A DNA stretch of 64,000 bases from Rhizobacter sp. OV335 (GTDB lineage Bacteria > Pseudomonadota > Gammaproteobacteria > Burkholderiales > Burkholderiaceae_C): assembly GCF_900142965.1 (NCBI RefSeq), contig NZ_FRCQ01000028.1:1-64000 (forward strand), in the 5' to 3' direction. Positions 1 to 9,156 of the stretch are shown piece by piece. Under the pieces are notes generated by a model. That model was given only the letters and a program-made list of their open reading frames with translations, was not told the DNA's origin and did not search any database. The position numbers and the translations under genes are program-made. The first letter of the stretch is position 1. Each line of letters starts with the position of its first letter.

Positions 1-255
1 TGGAGATCCAACCTTGATTGGGATTGTTGGACCGTTGCCCCAGCGCCGATGCGAAGCGAGGCGCCGGTAAGCGGGAGGGCAACAATCCCAATCAAGGGAC
101 GAGGTGCAGCCGAAGCGGCAGTGTTGTCCGCAGCGGGACAGAACGAACCGTATGGTGTTGCATTCAAGCGCCTTTGCTTTGGTTACTTTCATTTGGCAAG
201 GCAAATGAAAGTGACTCGCCCGCCGGGGCGAGACCCGGCAATGCCACGCAGTGAA
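1..255. repeat. Palindromic intergenic repeat element, copy 1 (left part cut by window edge)
   Basis: This matches the right two thirds of the complete element at 21129-21521. A perfect 18-base inverted repeat (CCTTGATTGGGATTGTTG at 12-29 and its complement at 80-97) forms the central stem. Towards the right end lies a perfect 11-base hairpin, ACTTTCATTTG / CAAATGAAAGT with a 6-base loop, then a CTCGCCC/GGGCGAG hairpin. The terminus CACGCAGTGAA ends at 255. Short open frames across it differ between copies and I treat them as non-coding. The left arm lies outside the window. No transposase is present. Confidence 0.85.
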
Positions 256-367
256 CAAAAGCCCCCCGGCAGGGGTAAGTCCCCCATCGGGCAGAGATGG
301 GCCGGCAAGCTCCCTCTTTTGCCGCGAAGCCCGATTCGCGATGAATCACAGAATTGCGATGACCCGG

Positions 368-395
368 TACAGCCGGACCTCCCTCGTGCCGATAA
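368..395 (+). promoter_or_regulatory. Candidate FliA (sigma-28) promoter ahead of the chemosensory cluster
   Basis: GCCGATAA at 388-395 is an exact match to the flagellar sigma -10 consensus. A weaker TACA at 368-371 sits 16 bases upstream, where TAAA at about 15 is expected. It is 80 bases before the first gene of a chemoreceptor cluster, a usual target of FliA. The -35 half is poor, so this rests on the -10 and the context. I see nothing else definite between the repeat end at 255 and the start codon at 476. Confidence 0.45.
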
Positions 396-475
396 CGGCA
401 CAAGCGCACCCGCCTCGCCCGCAGGTGCAGTTCTGCCACCGCGCCCGCGAGCGCCCCGTCCGACGAGGTTTTCCC

Positions 476-928
476 ATGTCCAAGCACCTGTTCCTGTGCG
501 CCCTGCTGAGCGCCGCCACGCTTCCCGTCTTCGCCAAGGACGGCAACGCCACCGCCGACGAAGCGTCCGCGATGGTCAAAAAGGGCGTCGCCTTCATCAA
601 GGCCAGCGGCAAGGACAAGGCCTACGCCGAGATCAACAACAAGGCCGGCCAGTTCACCGACCGCGACCTCTACCTGGTCGTCTACGGCCTCGACGGCGTC
701 GTGCGCGCCCACGGTGCGAACGAAAAAATGATCGGCAAGAACCTGCTCGAGTTGAAGGACGTCGACGGCAAGCCCTTCGTGAAGGAACGCGTCGAACTCG
801 CCCAGTCCAAGGGCACCTTCTGGCAGGACTACAAGTTCACCAACCCGGTCAGCAAGAAGATCGAGCCGAAGCGCGCCTATTGCGAGCGGCTGGACGACGT
901 GGCCGTCTGCGGCGGCATCTACAAGTAA
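476..928 (+). CDS. Secreted single-Cache-domain sensory protein
   Basis: The 150-residue product has a signal peptide (about residues 1-20, cut after PVFA) followed by one small Cache-like fold. The family signatures are an Asp-rich start, [15 protein letters not shown] and [17 protein letters not shown]. Free-standing single-Cache proteins of this length are periplasmic ligand-binding proteins in proteobacteria. No membrane anchor or signalling domain follows. I chose the ATG at 476 because the signal peptide begins there; the frame is open further upstream but that part looks like non-coding leader. The gene lies 37 bases before the first chemoreceptor and is probably co-transcribed with it. 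A role as a soluble binding protein presenting a ligand to a receptor is inference. Confidence 0.85.
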   Translation: MSKHLFLCALLSAATLPVFAKDGNATADEASAMVKKGVAFIKASGKDKAYAEINNKAGQFTDRDLYLVVYGLDGVVRAHGANEKMIGKNLLELKDVDGKPFVKERVELAQSKGTFWQDYKFTNPVSKKIEPKRAYCERLDDVAVCGGIYK

Positions 929-965
929 GCCGGCCTCGCCCGCACGCCCTGCCGGAACAGCCGCC

Positions 966-2513
966 ATGAAACTCGGACTCAAGCTGCTCGCCGCCCCCGT
1001 GCTGACCGCCGTCGTGGTGTTCTCGATGGCCTCGGTGAACACCGCGCTGATGAACGCCGAAGCGGCGAAGAACAGCGAGGATTTCCGCGCCGACCTCGAA
1101 TCCTTCCGCACCATCACCAGCGTGCAGGACCAGCTCGGCCAGATCCACGCCGGCGTCTACCGCACGGTCGCGCTGATCGCGTCGCTGGACGAACCGAAGA
1201 TCAAGGCCACCCGCGACTCGCTGGCCAACCAGCTGACCGGCCTGAAGCGCACCCTCGGCGGGCTCGCCGATGCCGACCGCAGCGACCCCGACCTGGCCGC
1301 CGAGATCAAGGCCGCCAGCGCGCAGATCGACAAGTACCGCGGCCAGGTCGATTCGGCGATCGACCTGTCCTCGGTCGACCCGAACACCGGCATCGCCGCG
1401 ATGCAGGGCGCCGACGAAACCTTCGGCGCGCTTGCCAAGGGCATGGGCGGGATGGTCGCCCGCATGGACCGGCAGTCGTCCGAATCGATGGACGCCTCGG
1501 CCGCACGCTCGCGCCGCACCAGCCTGCTGCTGGGCGCGCTCGGGCTGCTGGCCGCCGCCGCCACGGTCGGCGTCGCCTGGTGGATGCAGCGCCGCATCGT
1601 CGGCGAACTGAGCCGCGCCGCCCGCGTCGCCGACCAGGTCGCCGGCGGCAACCTGGCGATCGACGCGCGCAGCGATCGCACCGACGAGCTCGGCGACCTG
1701 ATGCGCGCCCTCGACCGCATGACGCAGCAGCTCAGCCGCTCGCTCGCGACGGTGCTCGAATCGTCGTCGTCGATCGAGAACGCCAGCGCCGAGATCGCGA
1801 CCGGCAACCAGGACCTGAGCCACCGCACCGAACAGGCGGCCAGCAACCTGCAACAGACCGCCTCGTCGATGGAACAGCTGACCGGCACCGTCAAGCAGAG
1901 CGCCGACGCGGCCCGCCAGGCCAACCAGCTGGCTTCTTCGGCGGCCAAGGTCGCCGCACGCGGCGGCTCGGTGGTCTCGCAGGTCGTCACGACGATGGAC
2001 GAGATCAACGCCAGCTCGCGCAAGATCGGCGACATCATCGGCGTGATCGACGGCATCGCGTTCCAGACCAACATCCTCGCGCTGAATGCCGCGGTCGAAG
2101 CGGCCCGCGCCGGCGAACAGGGCCGTGGCTTCGCGGTGGTCGCGAGCGAAGTGCGCAGCCTCGCACAGCGCAGCGCGCAAGCCGCCAAGGAAATCAAGGG
2201 CCTGATCGGCGCCAGCGTCGAGCGCGTCGAAGCCGGCTCGCGGCAGGTCGCCGATGCCGGCCAGACCATGCAGGAGATCGTCGGCTCGGTCCAGCGCGTA
2301 ACCGACATCATCAGCGAGATCACCGCCGCCGCCGCCGAGCAGAGCGAAGGCATCGGCCAGGTGAACGGATCCGTCACCCAGCTCGACCAGATGACGCAGC
2401 AGAACGCGGCACTGGTGGAGGAGTCCGCAGCCGCCGCGGAGAGCCTGAAAGACCAGGCCGCACGGCTGCGCAGCATCGTCAACAACTTCCAGCTCGCCGG
2501 AGAGCGTCCATGA
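966..2513 (+). CDS. Methyl-accepting chemotaxis protein (MCP1)
   Basis: A 515-residue inner-membrane chemoreceptor. A transmembrane helix spans about residues 7-29, a helical periplasmic domain 30-182 and a second helix 185-207. A HAMP domain follows (about 208-260), then a long coiled-coil signalling domain with the conserved hairpin tip ([33 protein letters not shown]). It should relay ligand state through CheW to a CheA kinase encoded elsewhere. The C-terminus ([10 protein letters not shown]) has no CheR-tethering pentapeptide. Its stop overlaps the ATG of the next receptor by four bases (ATGA), so the two are translationally coupled. The ligand cannot be read from the sequence. Confidence 0.95.
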   Translation: MKLGLKLLAAPVLTAVVVFSMASVNTALMNAEAAKNSEDFRADLESFRTITSVQDQLGQIHAGVYRTVALIASLDEPKIKATRDSLANQLTGLKRTLGGLADADRSDPDLAAEIKAASAQIDKYRGQVDSAIDLSSVDPNTGIAAMQGADETFGALAKGMGGMVARMDRQSSESMDASAARSRRTSLLLGALGLLAAAATVGVAWWMQRRIVGELSRAARVADQVAGGNLAIDARSDRTDELGDLMRALDRMTQQLSRSLATVLESSSSIENASAEIATGNQDLSHRTEQAASNLQQTASSMEQLTGTVKQSADAARQANQLASSAAKVAARGGSVVSQVVTTMDEINASSRKIGDIIGVIDGIAFQTNILALNAAVEAARAGEQGRGFAVVASEVRSLAQRSAQAAKEIKGLIGASVERVEAGSRQVADAGQTMQEIVGSVQRVTDIISEITAAAAEQSEGIGQVNGSVTQLDQMTQQNAALVEESAAAAESLKDQAARLRSIVNNFQLAGERP

Positions 2514-4330
2514 ACTTCACCCACCTGATGCGTCAATTCACGATCCGCACCCGCATGATCGGCGCGATCGCCATCGTGCTCGCCCTGCTCGCGCTGGTCG
2601 GCGGTGCCGGCCTGACCGGGCTGCTGCGCATGCAGAGCCAGACCACGGCCTTCATGAGCAGCTCGTTCGCCGACAGCAACACGCTGGCCTCGCTGCGCAC
2701 CTCGCTGGGCGAGATGCGCCTGGCCGAGAAGGAAATGATCGTCAACTACGAGAAGGCCGAGGAAGTCACGCGCTTCAGCGGTCAGTGGACGGCGGCGCGC
2801 GAGCGCGTGATCGCCCAGCTGAAGAAGCTGCAGGAAGGCACGCCCGACGACAGCACGGCACTCGCCAAGCGCATGGAGACCGAACTCGGCACCTACGCGA
2901 CCGCGATGGGTCCGGTGATCAAGCAGCTGGAGAACAGCGGCTACGACTCGGCCACGGTGGCCAACCGGGTGATGGGCCGCGCGAAGGAAGCCATCGGCGC
3001 TGCCGAAAAGACCGTCGGCGACCTGCAGAAGGCGCTGGGCACCGAAGGCGCGCAGGCCGAGGCCGCGCGCCAGACGATGACGCGCCAGACCATCACGCTG
3101 TTCGCGGTGGCGCTGGGCATCGCGATCCTGATCGTCGTGCCGGCCACGCTGATCAACATGCAAAGCATCTGCCGCCCGATGACCGAGGCGCAGGCGCTGG
3201 CCGCGTCGATCGCGCGCGGCGACCTGACCAACCAGATCACGCTGAGCGGCCGCGACGAATCGACGCAGCTGATGCAGGCCTTGTCGAACATGCAGGATTC
3301 GCTGCGCACGCTGGTCGGCCAGGTGCGCAACTCGACCGACAGCATCTCGACCGCCAGCGCCGAGATCGCGACCGGCAACCAGGACCTGAGCGCCCGCACC
3401 GAGCAGACCGCGTCGAACCTGCAGCAGGCGGCGTCGTCGATGGAGCAGCTGACGGGCACCGTCAAGCAGAGTGCCGATTCGGCCCGCCAGGCCAATCAGC
3501 TCGCGTCGTCGGCGGCTGAAGTCGCGGCGCGCGGCGGCTCGGTGGTCTCGCAGGTCGTCACGACGATGGACGAGATCAACGCCAGCTCGAAGAAGATCAG
3601 CGACATCATCGGCGTGATCGATGGCATCGCGTTCCAGACCAACATCCTGGCGCTGAATGCCGCGGTCGAAGCGGCGCGTGCCGGTGAACAAGGCCGCGGC
3701 TTCGCGGTGGTCGCCGGCGAGGTGCGCAGCCTGGCCCAGCGCAGCGCGCAGGCGGCCAAGGAGATCAAGGCGCTGATCGGCGCCTCAGTCGAGAAGGTCG
3801 ATTCCGGCTCGCGCCTGGTGGCCGACGCCGGCAAGACGATGCAGGAGATCGTCGGCTCGGTGCAACGCGTCAGCGACATCATCGGCGAGATCACCGCGGC
3901 GTCGTCCGAGCAGAGCGACGGCATCGGCCAGGTCAATCAATCCGTGACCCAGCTCGACCAGATGACGCAGCAGAACGCCGCGCTGGTCGAGGAATCGGCG
4001 GCCGCCGCCGAGAGCCTGCGCGACCAGGCGCAGCGCCTCGCGTCGGTGATTGCAACCTTTCGGCTCGATGCGCACGGCGTGACGGCAGCAGCGCCCGCAC
4101 CGGCCGCCAACAAGTTCACGCCGAAGCCGGTCGCGACAGCAAAGCCGGTGGCCGCGAAGGCAAGCCCGGCCAAGCCGGTGGCGACATCGGCCGCCCCCGC
4201 CAAACCCGCCCCGGCCGTGACGAAAGTCGCGGTTGCAGTCTCGGCTACAGCCCCGCGCCCCGCGCCCGCCCCGGCGGCCGGCCCGGCGTTCGCTGCCACC
4301 GCCCCCAACGACGACTGGGAAACCTTCTGA
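2510..4330 (+). CDS. Methyl-accepting chemotaxis protein with CheR-tethering tail (MCP2)
   Basis: A 606-residue chemoreceptor. It has TM1 at about 12-35, a four-helix-bundle type periplasmic domain, TM2 at about 193-213, HAMP, then a signalling domain ending near 520. Unlike the other four receptors here it continues with about 85 residues of Ala/Pro/Lys-rich, presumably flexible tail ending in NDDWETF. The last five residues, DWETF, match the xWxxF pentapeptide (NWETF in E. coli Tsr/Tar) that docks the CheR methyltransferase. The start ATG is in the ATGA overlap with MCP1. I infer that this receptor recruits the adaptation enzymes for the whole array. Confidence 0.95.
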   Translation: MNFTHLMRQFTIRTRMIGAIAIVLALLALVGGAGLTGLLRMQSQTTAFMSSSFADSNTLASLRTSLGEMRLAEKEMIVNYEKAEEVTRFSGQWTAARERVIAQLKKLQEGTPDDSTALAKRMETELGTYATAMGPVIKQLENSGYDSATVANRVMGRAKEAIGAAEKTVGDLQKALGTEGAQAEAARQTMTRQTITLFAVALGIAILIVVPATLINMQSICRPMTEAQALAASIARGDLTNQITLSGRDESTQLMQALSNMQDSLRTLVGQVRNSTDSISTASAEIATGNQDLSARTEQTASNLQQAASSMEQLTGTVKQSADSARQANQLASSAAEVAARGGSVVSQVVTTMDEINASSKKISDIIGVIDGIAFQTNILALNAAVEAARAGEQGRGFAVVAGEVRSLAQRSAQAAKEIKALIGASVEKVDSGSRLVADAGKTMQEIVGSVQRVSDIIGEITAASSEQSDGIGQVNQSVTQLDQMTQQNAALVEESAAAAESLRDQAQRLASVIATFRLDAHGVTAAAPAPAANKFTPKPVATAKPVAAKASPAKPVATSAAPAKPAPAVTKVAVAVSATAPRPAPAPAAGPAFAATAPNDDWETF

Positions 4331-4369
4331 GCCGACGAACAGTGCCCACCGGGGCGCGCTGATCCACCC

Positions 4370-4396
4370 TTCAGTTCGCCCCGCCCCCGCCGATAG
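4370..4396 (+). promoter_or_regulatory. Candidate FliA (sigma-28) promoter for cheW copy 1
   Basis: TTCAGTTC at 4370-4377, an 11-base spacer, then GCCGATAG at 4389-4396. The consensus is TAAAGTTT-N11-GCCGATAA, giving 5 of 8 matches in the -35, exact spacing and 7 of 8 in the -10. It lies 52 bases upstream of the cheW start. The same arrangement recurs before the second cheW. Confidence 0.6.
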
Positions 4397-4447
4397 TGAC
4401 GTGAGCATTGACGGCAACACAGTCTTCCGCACCTGACAGGACACCCC

Positions 4448-4963
4448 ATGGACATGATCCACGAAGCTTCCCACGTGGCCCGGCATGAAGCCGCCCGCGC
4501 GGCCACCGCCAGCCAGTCCGGGGGCGAGTTCCTCACCTTCCGCCTCGGCGCCGAGGAATACGGCATCGACATCCTGAAGGTCCAGGAGATCCGCTCCTAC
4601 GAGGCCCCCACCCGCATCGCCAACGCCCCCGCCTTCATCAAGGGCGTGGTCAACCTGCGCGGCGTGATCGTTCCGATCGTCGACCTGCGCCTGAAGCTCG
4701 GCTGCGACTCCAACGACTACAACAGCTTCACCGTCGTCATCGTGCTGAACGTGCGCGGCCGCGTCGTCGGCGCCGTCGTCGACTCCGTCAGCGACGTGCT
4801 CGAGCTCTCGCGCGATTCGATCAAGCCGGCCCCCGAGATGGCCTCCGCCGTCGACACCAGCTTCATCACCGGCATCTCCAGCGTCAACGACCGCATGCTC
4901 ATCCTGATGGACATCGAGGAGTTGATGGCCAGCGCCGAGATGGGCCTGATCGACAGCCCCTGA
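4448..4963 (+). CDS. cheW: Chemotaxis coupling protein CheW, copy 1
   Basis: A 171-residue cytoplasmic adaptor linking chemoreceptors to the CheA kinase. After about 25 variable residues comes the CheW beta-barrel fold with [22 protein letters not shown], the receptor/kinase-contact segment [18 protein letters not shown], and [12 protein letters not shown]. Length is typical of the family. Bases 4550-4921 are identical, including every third position, to 8720-9091 in the second cheW. The copies differ only in the N-terminal linker (one residue more here) and the last few residues (IDSP here, IDSTH there). It sits between two receptors, behind a FliA-like promoter. Confidence 0.97.
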   Translation: MDMIHEASHVARHEAARAATASQSGGEFLTFRLGAEEYGIDILKVQEIRSYEAPTRIANAPAFIKGVVNLRGVIVPIVDLRLKLGCDSNDYNSFTVVIVLNVRGRVVGAVVDSVSDVLELSRDSIKPAPEMASAVDTSFITGISSVNDRMLILMDIEELMASAEMGLIDSP

Positions 4964-5001
4964 TCCTTCTCCGATCCCCGATCCCTCTTTCCCGGAATTT
5001 C

Positions 5002-6936
5002 ATGAACACGGCGCTTCAAAGCCGCGGCTCGGTCGCGCGCAAGGTTTCGATCATCGGGGCGCTGAGCCTGTCGGTGGTCCTGTTCGCGATCTGCGCCACG
5101 ATGAGCCTGGTGGCGGCCGATCGCTCGCGCGAGCGCATCGTCACCTGGGTCGCGGACAAGACGCAGTCGGTCGCCGATTCGATCGACGCGTTCGACATGA
5201 CCTCGCGCGTGCTGGTCGAGAAGTTCTTCGTCAACTTCAAGAACGAGTTCAAGCAGCCCTTCACGCTGGACGAGGCGAGCACCACGCTGAAGGTCGGCGA
5301 CACGCCGCTGAACGGCAACTTCGAGCAGGTGGACGCGTTCGCCCAGCAGAGCGGCGGCACGGCCACCGTGTTCGCGCGCAAGGGCGACGACTTCCAGCGC
5401 ATCACCACCTCGGTGAAGAAGGAGAACGGCGAGCGCGCGATGGGCACGATGCTCGGCAGCAGCCACCCGGCGCATGCGCTGATGATGGCCGGCCAGACCT
5501 ACACCGGCCGCGCCGTGCTGTTCGGCACGCCCTACATGGCCCGCTACGAGCCGATCAAGGACGCGAGCGGCAAGGTGATCGGCATCCTGTACATCGGCTT
5601 CGACGTCAGCGCCTTCCAGGTGGCGATCGACAAGCTCGCGAGCGACATCCGCTTCTTCGACAGCGGCGGCGTCTACGTGATCGACCCGAAGAAGTCGCCG
5701 GAAGAGGCCGTCTTCGTCGTGCACCCGAGCGCCAAGGGCAAGAAGGTGCTGGAGGCCTACCCGGACGCGAAAGCGTTGCTGGCCCGGCTCGAGACCGCCC
5801 CCGGCGGCTGGACGATGGACGGCGGCGCGGTGCTCGAGACCCGACACACCGACCACTGGGCCGTGCTGCGCAAGGCCAAGGCCGGCAACCAGTGGGTGGT
5901 GTCCGAGGTGTCGGACGCCGAGGCGATGAAGACCCACTGGGCCACCATCGTGCCGTTCGCGACGCTGCTCGGCATCGCCGCGCTGCTGCTCGGCGGCGGC
6001 CTGTTCCTGATGATGCGCCGCTGGGTCGGCCGCCCGCTGCAGGAGCTGTCGCGCGCCGTCACGGTGCTGGCGGCCGGCGACCTGACGCAGCCCTGCCACA
6101 GCGACCAGCGCGACGAGATCGGCGAGCTGATCCGCAACGTCGAAGGCATGCGCCAGCGCTTCCAGCAGATGATCGGCTCGGTGCGCAGTTCGGTCGATTC
6201 GATCACCACGGCCAGCGCCGAGATCGCGACCGGCAACCAGGACCTGAGCGCCCGCACCGAACAGACCGCCTCGAACCTGCAGCGCGCGGCGTCGTCGATG
6301 GAACAGATCACCGGCACCGTCAAGCAGAGCGCCGACTCGGCCCGCCAGGCGAATCAACTCGCGTCGTCGGCGGCTGAAGTCGCGGCGCGCGGCGGCTCGG
6401 TGGTCTCGCAGGTCGTCACGACGATGGACGAGATCAACGCCAGCTCGAAGAAGATCAGCGACATCATCGGCGTGATCGACGGCATCGCATTCCAGACCAA
6501 CATCCTCGCGCTGAACGCGGCCGTCGAAGCGGCCCGTGCCGGCGAACAGGGCCGCGGTTTCGCGGTCGTCGCCAGCGAGGTGCGCAGCCTCGCGCAGCGC
6601 AGCGCCGATGCCGCCAAGGAAATCAAGGCGCTGATCGGCGCCAGCGTCGACCGCGTCGAGGCCGGCTCGCGCCTGGTGGCCGATGCCGGCAAGACGATGA
6701 GCGAGATCGTCGGCTCGGTGCAGCGCGTCAGCGACATCATCGGCGAGATCACCACCGCGGCGTCCGAGCAGAGCGATGGCATCGGCCAGGTCAACCAGTC
6801 CGTCAACCAGCTCGACCAGATGACGCAGCAGAACGCCGCGCTGGTCGAGCAGTCCACCGCCGCGGCCGAAAGCCTGAAGGACCAGGCGGCCCGGCTCGCG
6901 CAGGCGGTCGGCAGTTTCCGTCTCCAGCAGCGCTGA
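5002..6936 (+). CDS. Methyl-accepting chemotaxis protein with Cache-type sensor (MCP3)
   Basis: A 644-residue chemoreceptor. TM1 is at about 17-40 and a large periplasmic domain at about 41-310 carries the Cache 3/Cache 2 fusion signature ([22 protein letters not shown], then a second part with [10 protein letters not shown]). TM2 is at about 314-338, followed by HAMP and the signalling domain to the end. The Cache sensor distinguishes it from the helical-bundle receptors around it; such domains usually bind small organic acids or amino acids, but the ligand is not readable. The C-terminus (GSFRLQQR) lacks the pentapeptide. It starts 38 bases after cheW copy 1 and is probably in its operon. 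Confidence 0.95.
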   Translation: MNTALQSRGSVARKVSIIGALSLSVVLFAICATMSLVAADRSRERIVTWVADKTQSVADSIDAFDMTSRVLVEKFFVNFKNEFKQPFTLDEASTTLKVGDTPLNGNFEQVDAFAQQSGGTATVFARKGDDFQRITTSVKKENGERAMGTMLGSSHPAHALMMAGQTYTGRAVLFGTPYMARYEPIKDASGKVIGILYIGFDVSAFQVAIDKLASDIRFFDSGGVYVIDPKKSPEEAVFVVHPSAKGKKVLEAYPDAKALLARLETAPGGWTMDGGAVLETRHTDHWAVLRKAKAGNQWVVSEVSDAEAMKTHWATIVPFATLLGIAALLLGGGLFLMMRRWVGRPLQELSRAVTVLAAGDLTQPCHSDQRDEIGELIRNVEGMRQRFQQMIGSVRSSVDSITTASAEIATGNQDLSARTEQTASNLQRAASSMEQITGTVKQSADSARQANQLASSAAEVAARGGSVVSQVVTTMDEINASSKKISDIIGVIDGIAFQTNILALNAAVEAARAGEQGRGFAVVASEVRSLAQRSADAAKEIKALIGASVDRVEAGSRLVADAGKTMSEIVGSVQRVSDIIGEITTAASEQSDGIGQVNQSVNQLDQMTQQNAALVEQSTAAAESLKDQAARLAQAVGSFRLQQR

Positions 6937-7011
6937 GCCTCGCGGCCAGCCTGCACTCTGAACGATCGACATGCCGCCGGGGGGCGGCTCCAACAAGAAG
7001 GGAAGTTCGCG

Positions 7012-8559
7012 ATGTTGTCTTCCATGCGTCTCGGGCCGCGTCTCGCGGTCGGGTTCGGTTCGATCGCACTGCTGTGCGCCGCCGCGGTCGGTTTCGGCCT
7101 CGATCGCATCTCGACGATGCGCACGCTGTCGGAGCAGCTCGGCACGCTGGACGCCGAGAAACTCTCGCTGTCCGAACGCTGGGGCCGCGCGATCGAATCC
7201 AACACCGCCCGCAACTGGGTGGTGTTCTTCGCGAACGACGAACAGATCAAGACCCGCGTGCGCGGCGAGATGAAGGACGTCGTGACCGCGCAGACCGAGC
7301 GCCTCAAGCGCATGCAGGAGATCGCGACCTCGGACGCCGACAAGCGGCTGCTCGACGCGGTGACGGTGCAGCGCGACGCCTACCAGGGCCTGCGCAACAC
7401 GCTGCTCAAGCGCAAGGAAGCCGGCGAGGACGTGACGGCCGAGGTGCTGGACAAGCTGTTCCCGGCCTCCAAGGCCTACAGCGACAGCGTCGAGAAGCTG
7501 ATCCAGGGCCAGCGCGACAGCATGACGGCCACCAAGGAGCAGGCGGACCGCGCCGGCTTCGTCGGCATGCTCGCGCTCGGGCTCGGCGGTGCGGCGGCGA
7601 TGCTGCTGGCCGCGCTGCTGGCCTGGCGGGTGACCCGCTCGGTCACGAAGCCGATCGCCCAGGCCCAGCAGATCGCCCGCGCGATCAGCGCCGGCGACCT
7701 GACGCAGCACATCCAGGTGCAGGGCGAGGATGAAGCGGCCGAACTGCTGCAGTCGCTGAAGGCGATGCAGGAATCGCTCGGCCGCCTGGTCGGCCAGGTG
7801 CGCCAGAGCACCGACAGCATCTCGACCGCCAGCACCGAGATCGCGACCGGCAACCAGGACCTGAGCGCCCGCACCGAGCAGACGGCGTCGAACCTGCAGC
7901 AGGCGGCGTCGTCGATGGAGCAGCTGACGGGCACCGTCAAGCAGAGCGCCGATTCGGCCCGCCAGGCCAATCAACTCGCGTCGTCGGCGGCGGAAGTCGC
8001 GGCGCGCGGCGGCTCGGTGGTCTCGCAGGTCGTCACGACGATGGACGAGATCAATGCCAGCTCGAAGAAGATCAGCGACATCATCGGCGTGATCGATGGC
8101 ATCGCGTTCCAGACCAACATCCTGGCGCTGAACGCCGCGGTCGAAGCGGCGCGTGCCGGCGAGCAGGGCCGCGGCTTCGCGGTCGTCGCCAGCGAAGTGC
8201 GCAACCTGGCCGGACGCTCGGCGGACGCCGCCAAGGAAATCAAGAGCCTGATCGGCGCCAGCGTCGAACGGGTCGAGACCGGCTCGCGCCTGGTGGCCGA
8301 TGCCGGCAAGACGATGCAGGAAATCGTCGGCTCGGTGCAGCGCGTCTCGGACATCATCGGCGAGATCACCGCCGCGTCGTCCGAGCAGAGCGACGGCATC
8401 GGCCAGATCAACACCGCGGTCACCCAGCTCGACCAGATGACGCAGCAGAACGCCGCGCTGGTCGAGGAATCGGCCGCCGCCGCCGAGAGCCTGCGCGACC
8501 AGGCCCAGCGCCTCGCGTCGGTGGTCTCGACCTTCAGTTTGCCGGCGGCCGGTCGATAG
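7012..8559 (+). CDS. Methyl-accepting chemotaxis protein, helical-bundle sensor (MCP4)
   Basis: A 515-residue chemoreceptor with TM1 at about 12-30, a four-helix-bundle type periplasmic domain, TM2 at about 183-205, HAMP and the signalling domain. Over the last 250 residues it is closest to MCP2; both share the ending [20 protein letters not shown] before diverging. That fits duplication of a receptor-cheW unit. It has no CheR pentapeptide (ends [10 protein letters not shown]). A purine-rich AAGGGAAG precedes the ATG. The gap to MCP3 is 75 bases. The FliA-like promoter for the second cheW overlaps its last codons. Confidence 0.95.
   Translation: MLSSMRLGPRLAVGFGSIALLCAAAVGFGLDRISTMRTLSEQLGTLDAEKLSLSERWGRAIESNTARNWVVFFANDEQIKTRVRGEMKDVVTAQTERLKRMQEIATSDADKRLLDAVTVQRDAYQGLRNTLLKRKEAGEDVTAEVLDKLFPASKAYSDSVEKLIQGQRDSMTATKEQADRAGFVGMLALGLGGAAAMLLAALLAWRVTRSVTKPIAQAQQIARAISAGDLTQHIQVQGEDEAAELLQSLKAMQESLGRLVGQVRQSTDSISTASTEIATGNQDLSARTEQTASNLQQAASSMEQLTGTVKQSADSARQANQLASSAAEVAARGGSVVSQVVTTMDEINASSKKISDIIGVIDGIAFQTNILALNAAVEAARAGEQGRGFAVVASEVRNLAGRSADAAKEIKSLIGASVERVETGSRLVADAGKTMQEIVGSVQRVSDIIGEITAASSEQSDGIGQINTAVTQLDQMTQQNAALVEESAAAAESLRDQAQRLASVVSTFSLPAAGR
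8533..8559 (+). promoter_or_regulatory. Candidate FliA (sigma-28) promoter for cheW copy 2, inside the end of MCP4
   Basis: TTCAGTTT at 8533-8540, an 11-base spacer, then GTCGATAG at 8552-8559. Each half matches the TAAAGTTT-N11-GCCGATAA consensus at 6 of 8 positions with exact spacing. It lies within the last codons and stop of MCP4, 61 bases before the cheW start. It parallels the site at 4370-4396, though the surrounding DNA has diverged. Confidence 0.5.
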
Positions 8560-8620
8560 ACCGATACCGGCAGCGCATCAGCCGGCCTCAACGTTCTCCA
8601 GCTCTGCACAGGACCCCACC

Positions 8621-9136
8621 ATGGACATGATCCACGAAGCTTCCCACGTGGCCCGGCATGAAGCCGCTCGCGCGGCCGCCGCCCAGTCCGGCGGCGAATT
8701 CCTCACCTTCCGCCTCGGTGCCGAGGAATACGGCATCGACATCCTGAAGGTCCAGGAGATCCGCTCCTACGAGGCCCCCACCCGCATCGCCAACGCCCCC
8801 GCCTTCATCAAGGGCGTGGTCAACCTGCGCGGCGTGATCGTTCCGATCGTCGACCTGCGCCTGAAGCTCGGCTGCGACTCCAACGACTACAACAGCTTCA
8901 CCGTCGTCATCGTGCTGAACGTGCGCGGCCGCGTCGTCGGCGCCGTCGTCGACTCCGTCAGCGACGTGCTCGAGCTCTCGCGCGATTCGATCAAGCCGGC
9001 CCCCGAGATGGCCTCCGCCGTCGACACCAGCTTCATCACCGGCATCTCCAGCGTCAACGACCGCATGCTCATCCTGATGGACATCGAGGAGCTGATGGCC
9101 AGTTCCGAGATGGGCCTGATCGACAGCACGCACTGA
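8621..9136 (+). CDS. cheW: Chemotaxis coupling protein CheW, copy 2
   Basis: A 171-residue CheW adaptor with the same fold and motifs as the copy at 4448. The core is identical in DNA to that copy over 372 bases (8720-9091), while the N-terminal linker lacks one residue and the tail reads [11 protein letters not shown]. Complete identity at silent positions, next to receptors that have clearly diverged, points to recent gene conversion or purging between the copies. It is followed after 20 bases by MCP5. The two proteins should be functionally interchangeable unless the tails matter. Confidence 0.97.
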   Translation: MDMIHEASHVARHEAARAAAAQSGGEFLTFRLGAEEYGIDILKVQEIRSYEAPTRIANAPAFIKGVVNLRGVIVPIVDLRLKLGCDSNDYNSFTVVIVLNVRGRVVGAVVDSVSDVLELSRDSIKPAPEMASAVDTSFITGISSVNDRMLILMDIEELMASSEMGLIDSTH

Positions 9137-9156
9137 GCCTGCCCAGGCGAGCCCCG

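Noticed and set aside
49-254. Small open frames in the repeat element (similar peptides near 21317-21520)
   Set aside because: The same peptide end appears only because the DNA repeat is copied. Start sites differ between copies and no ribosome-binding site is consistent.
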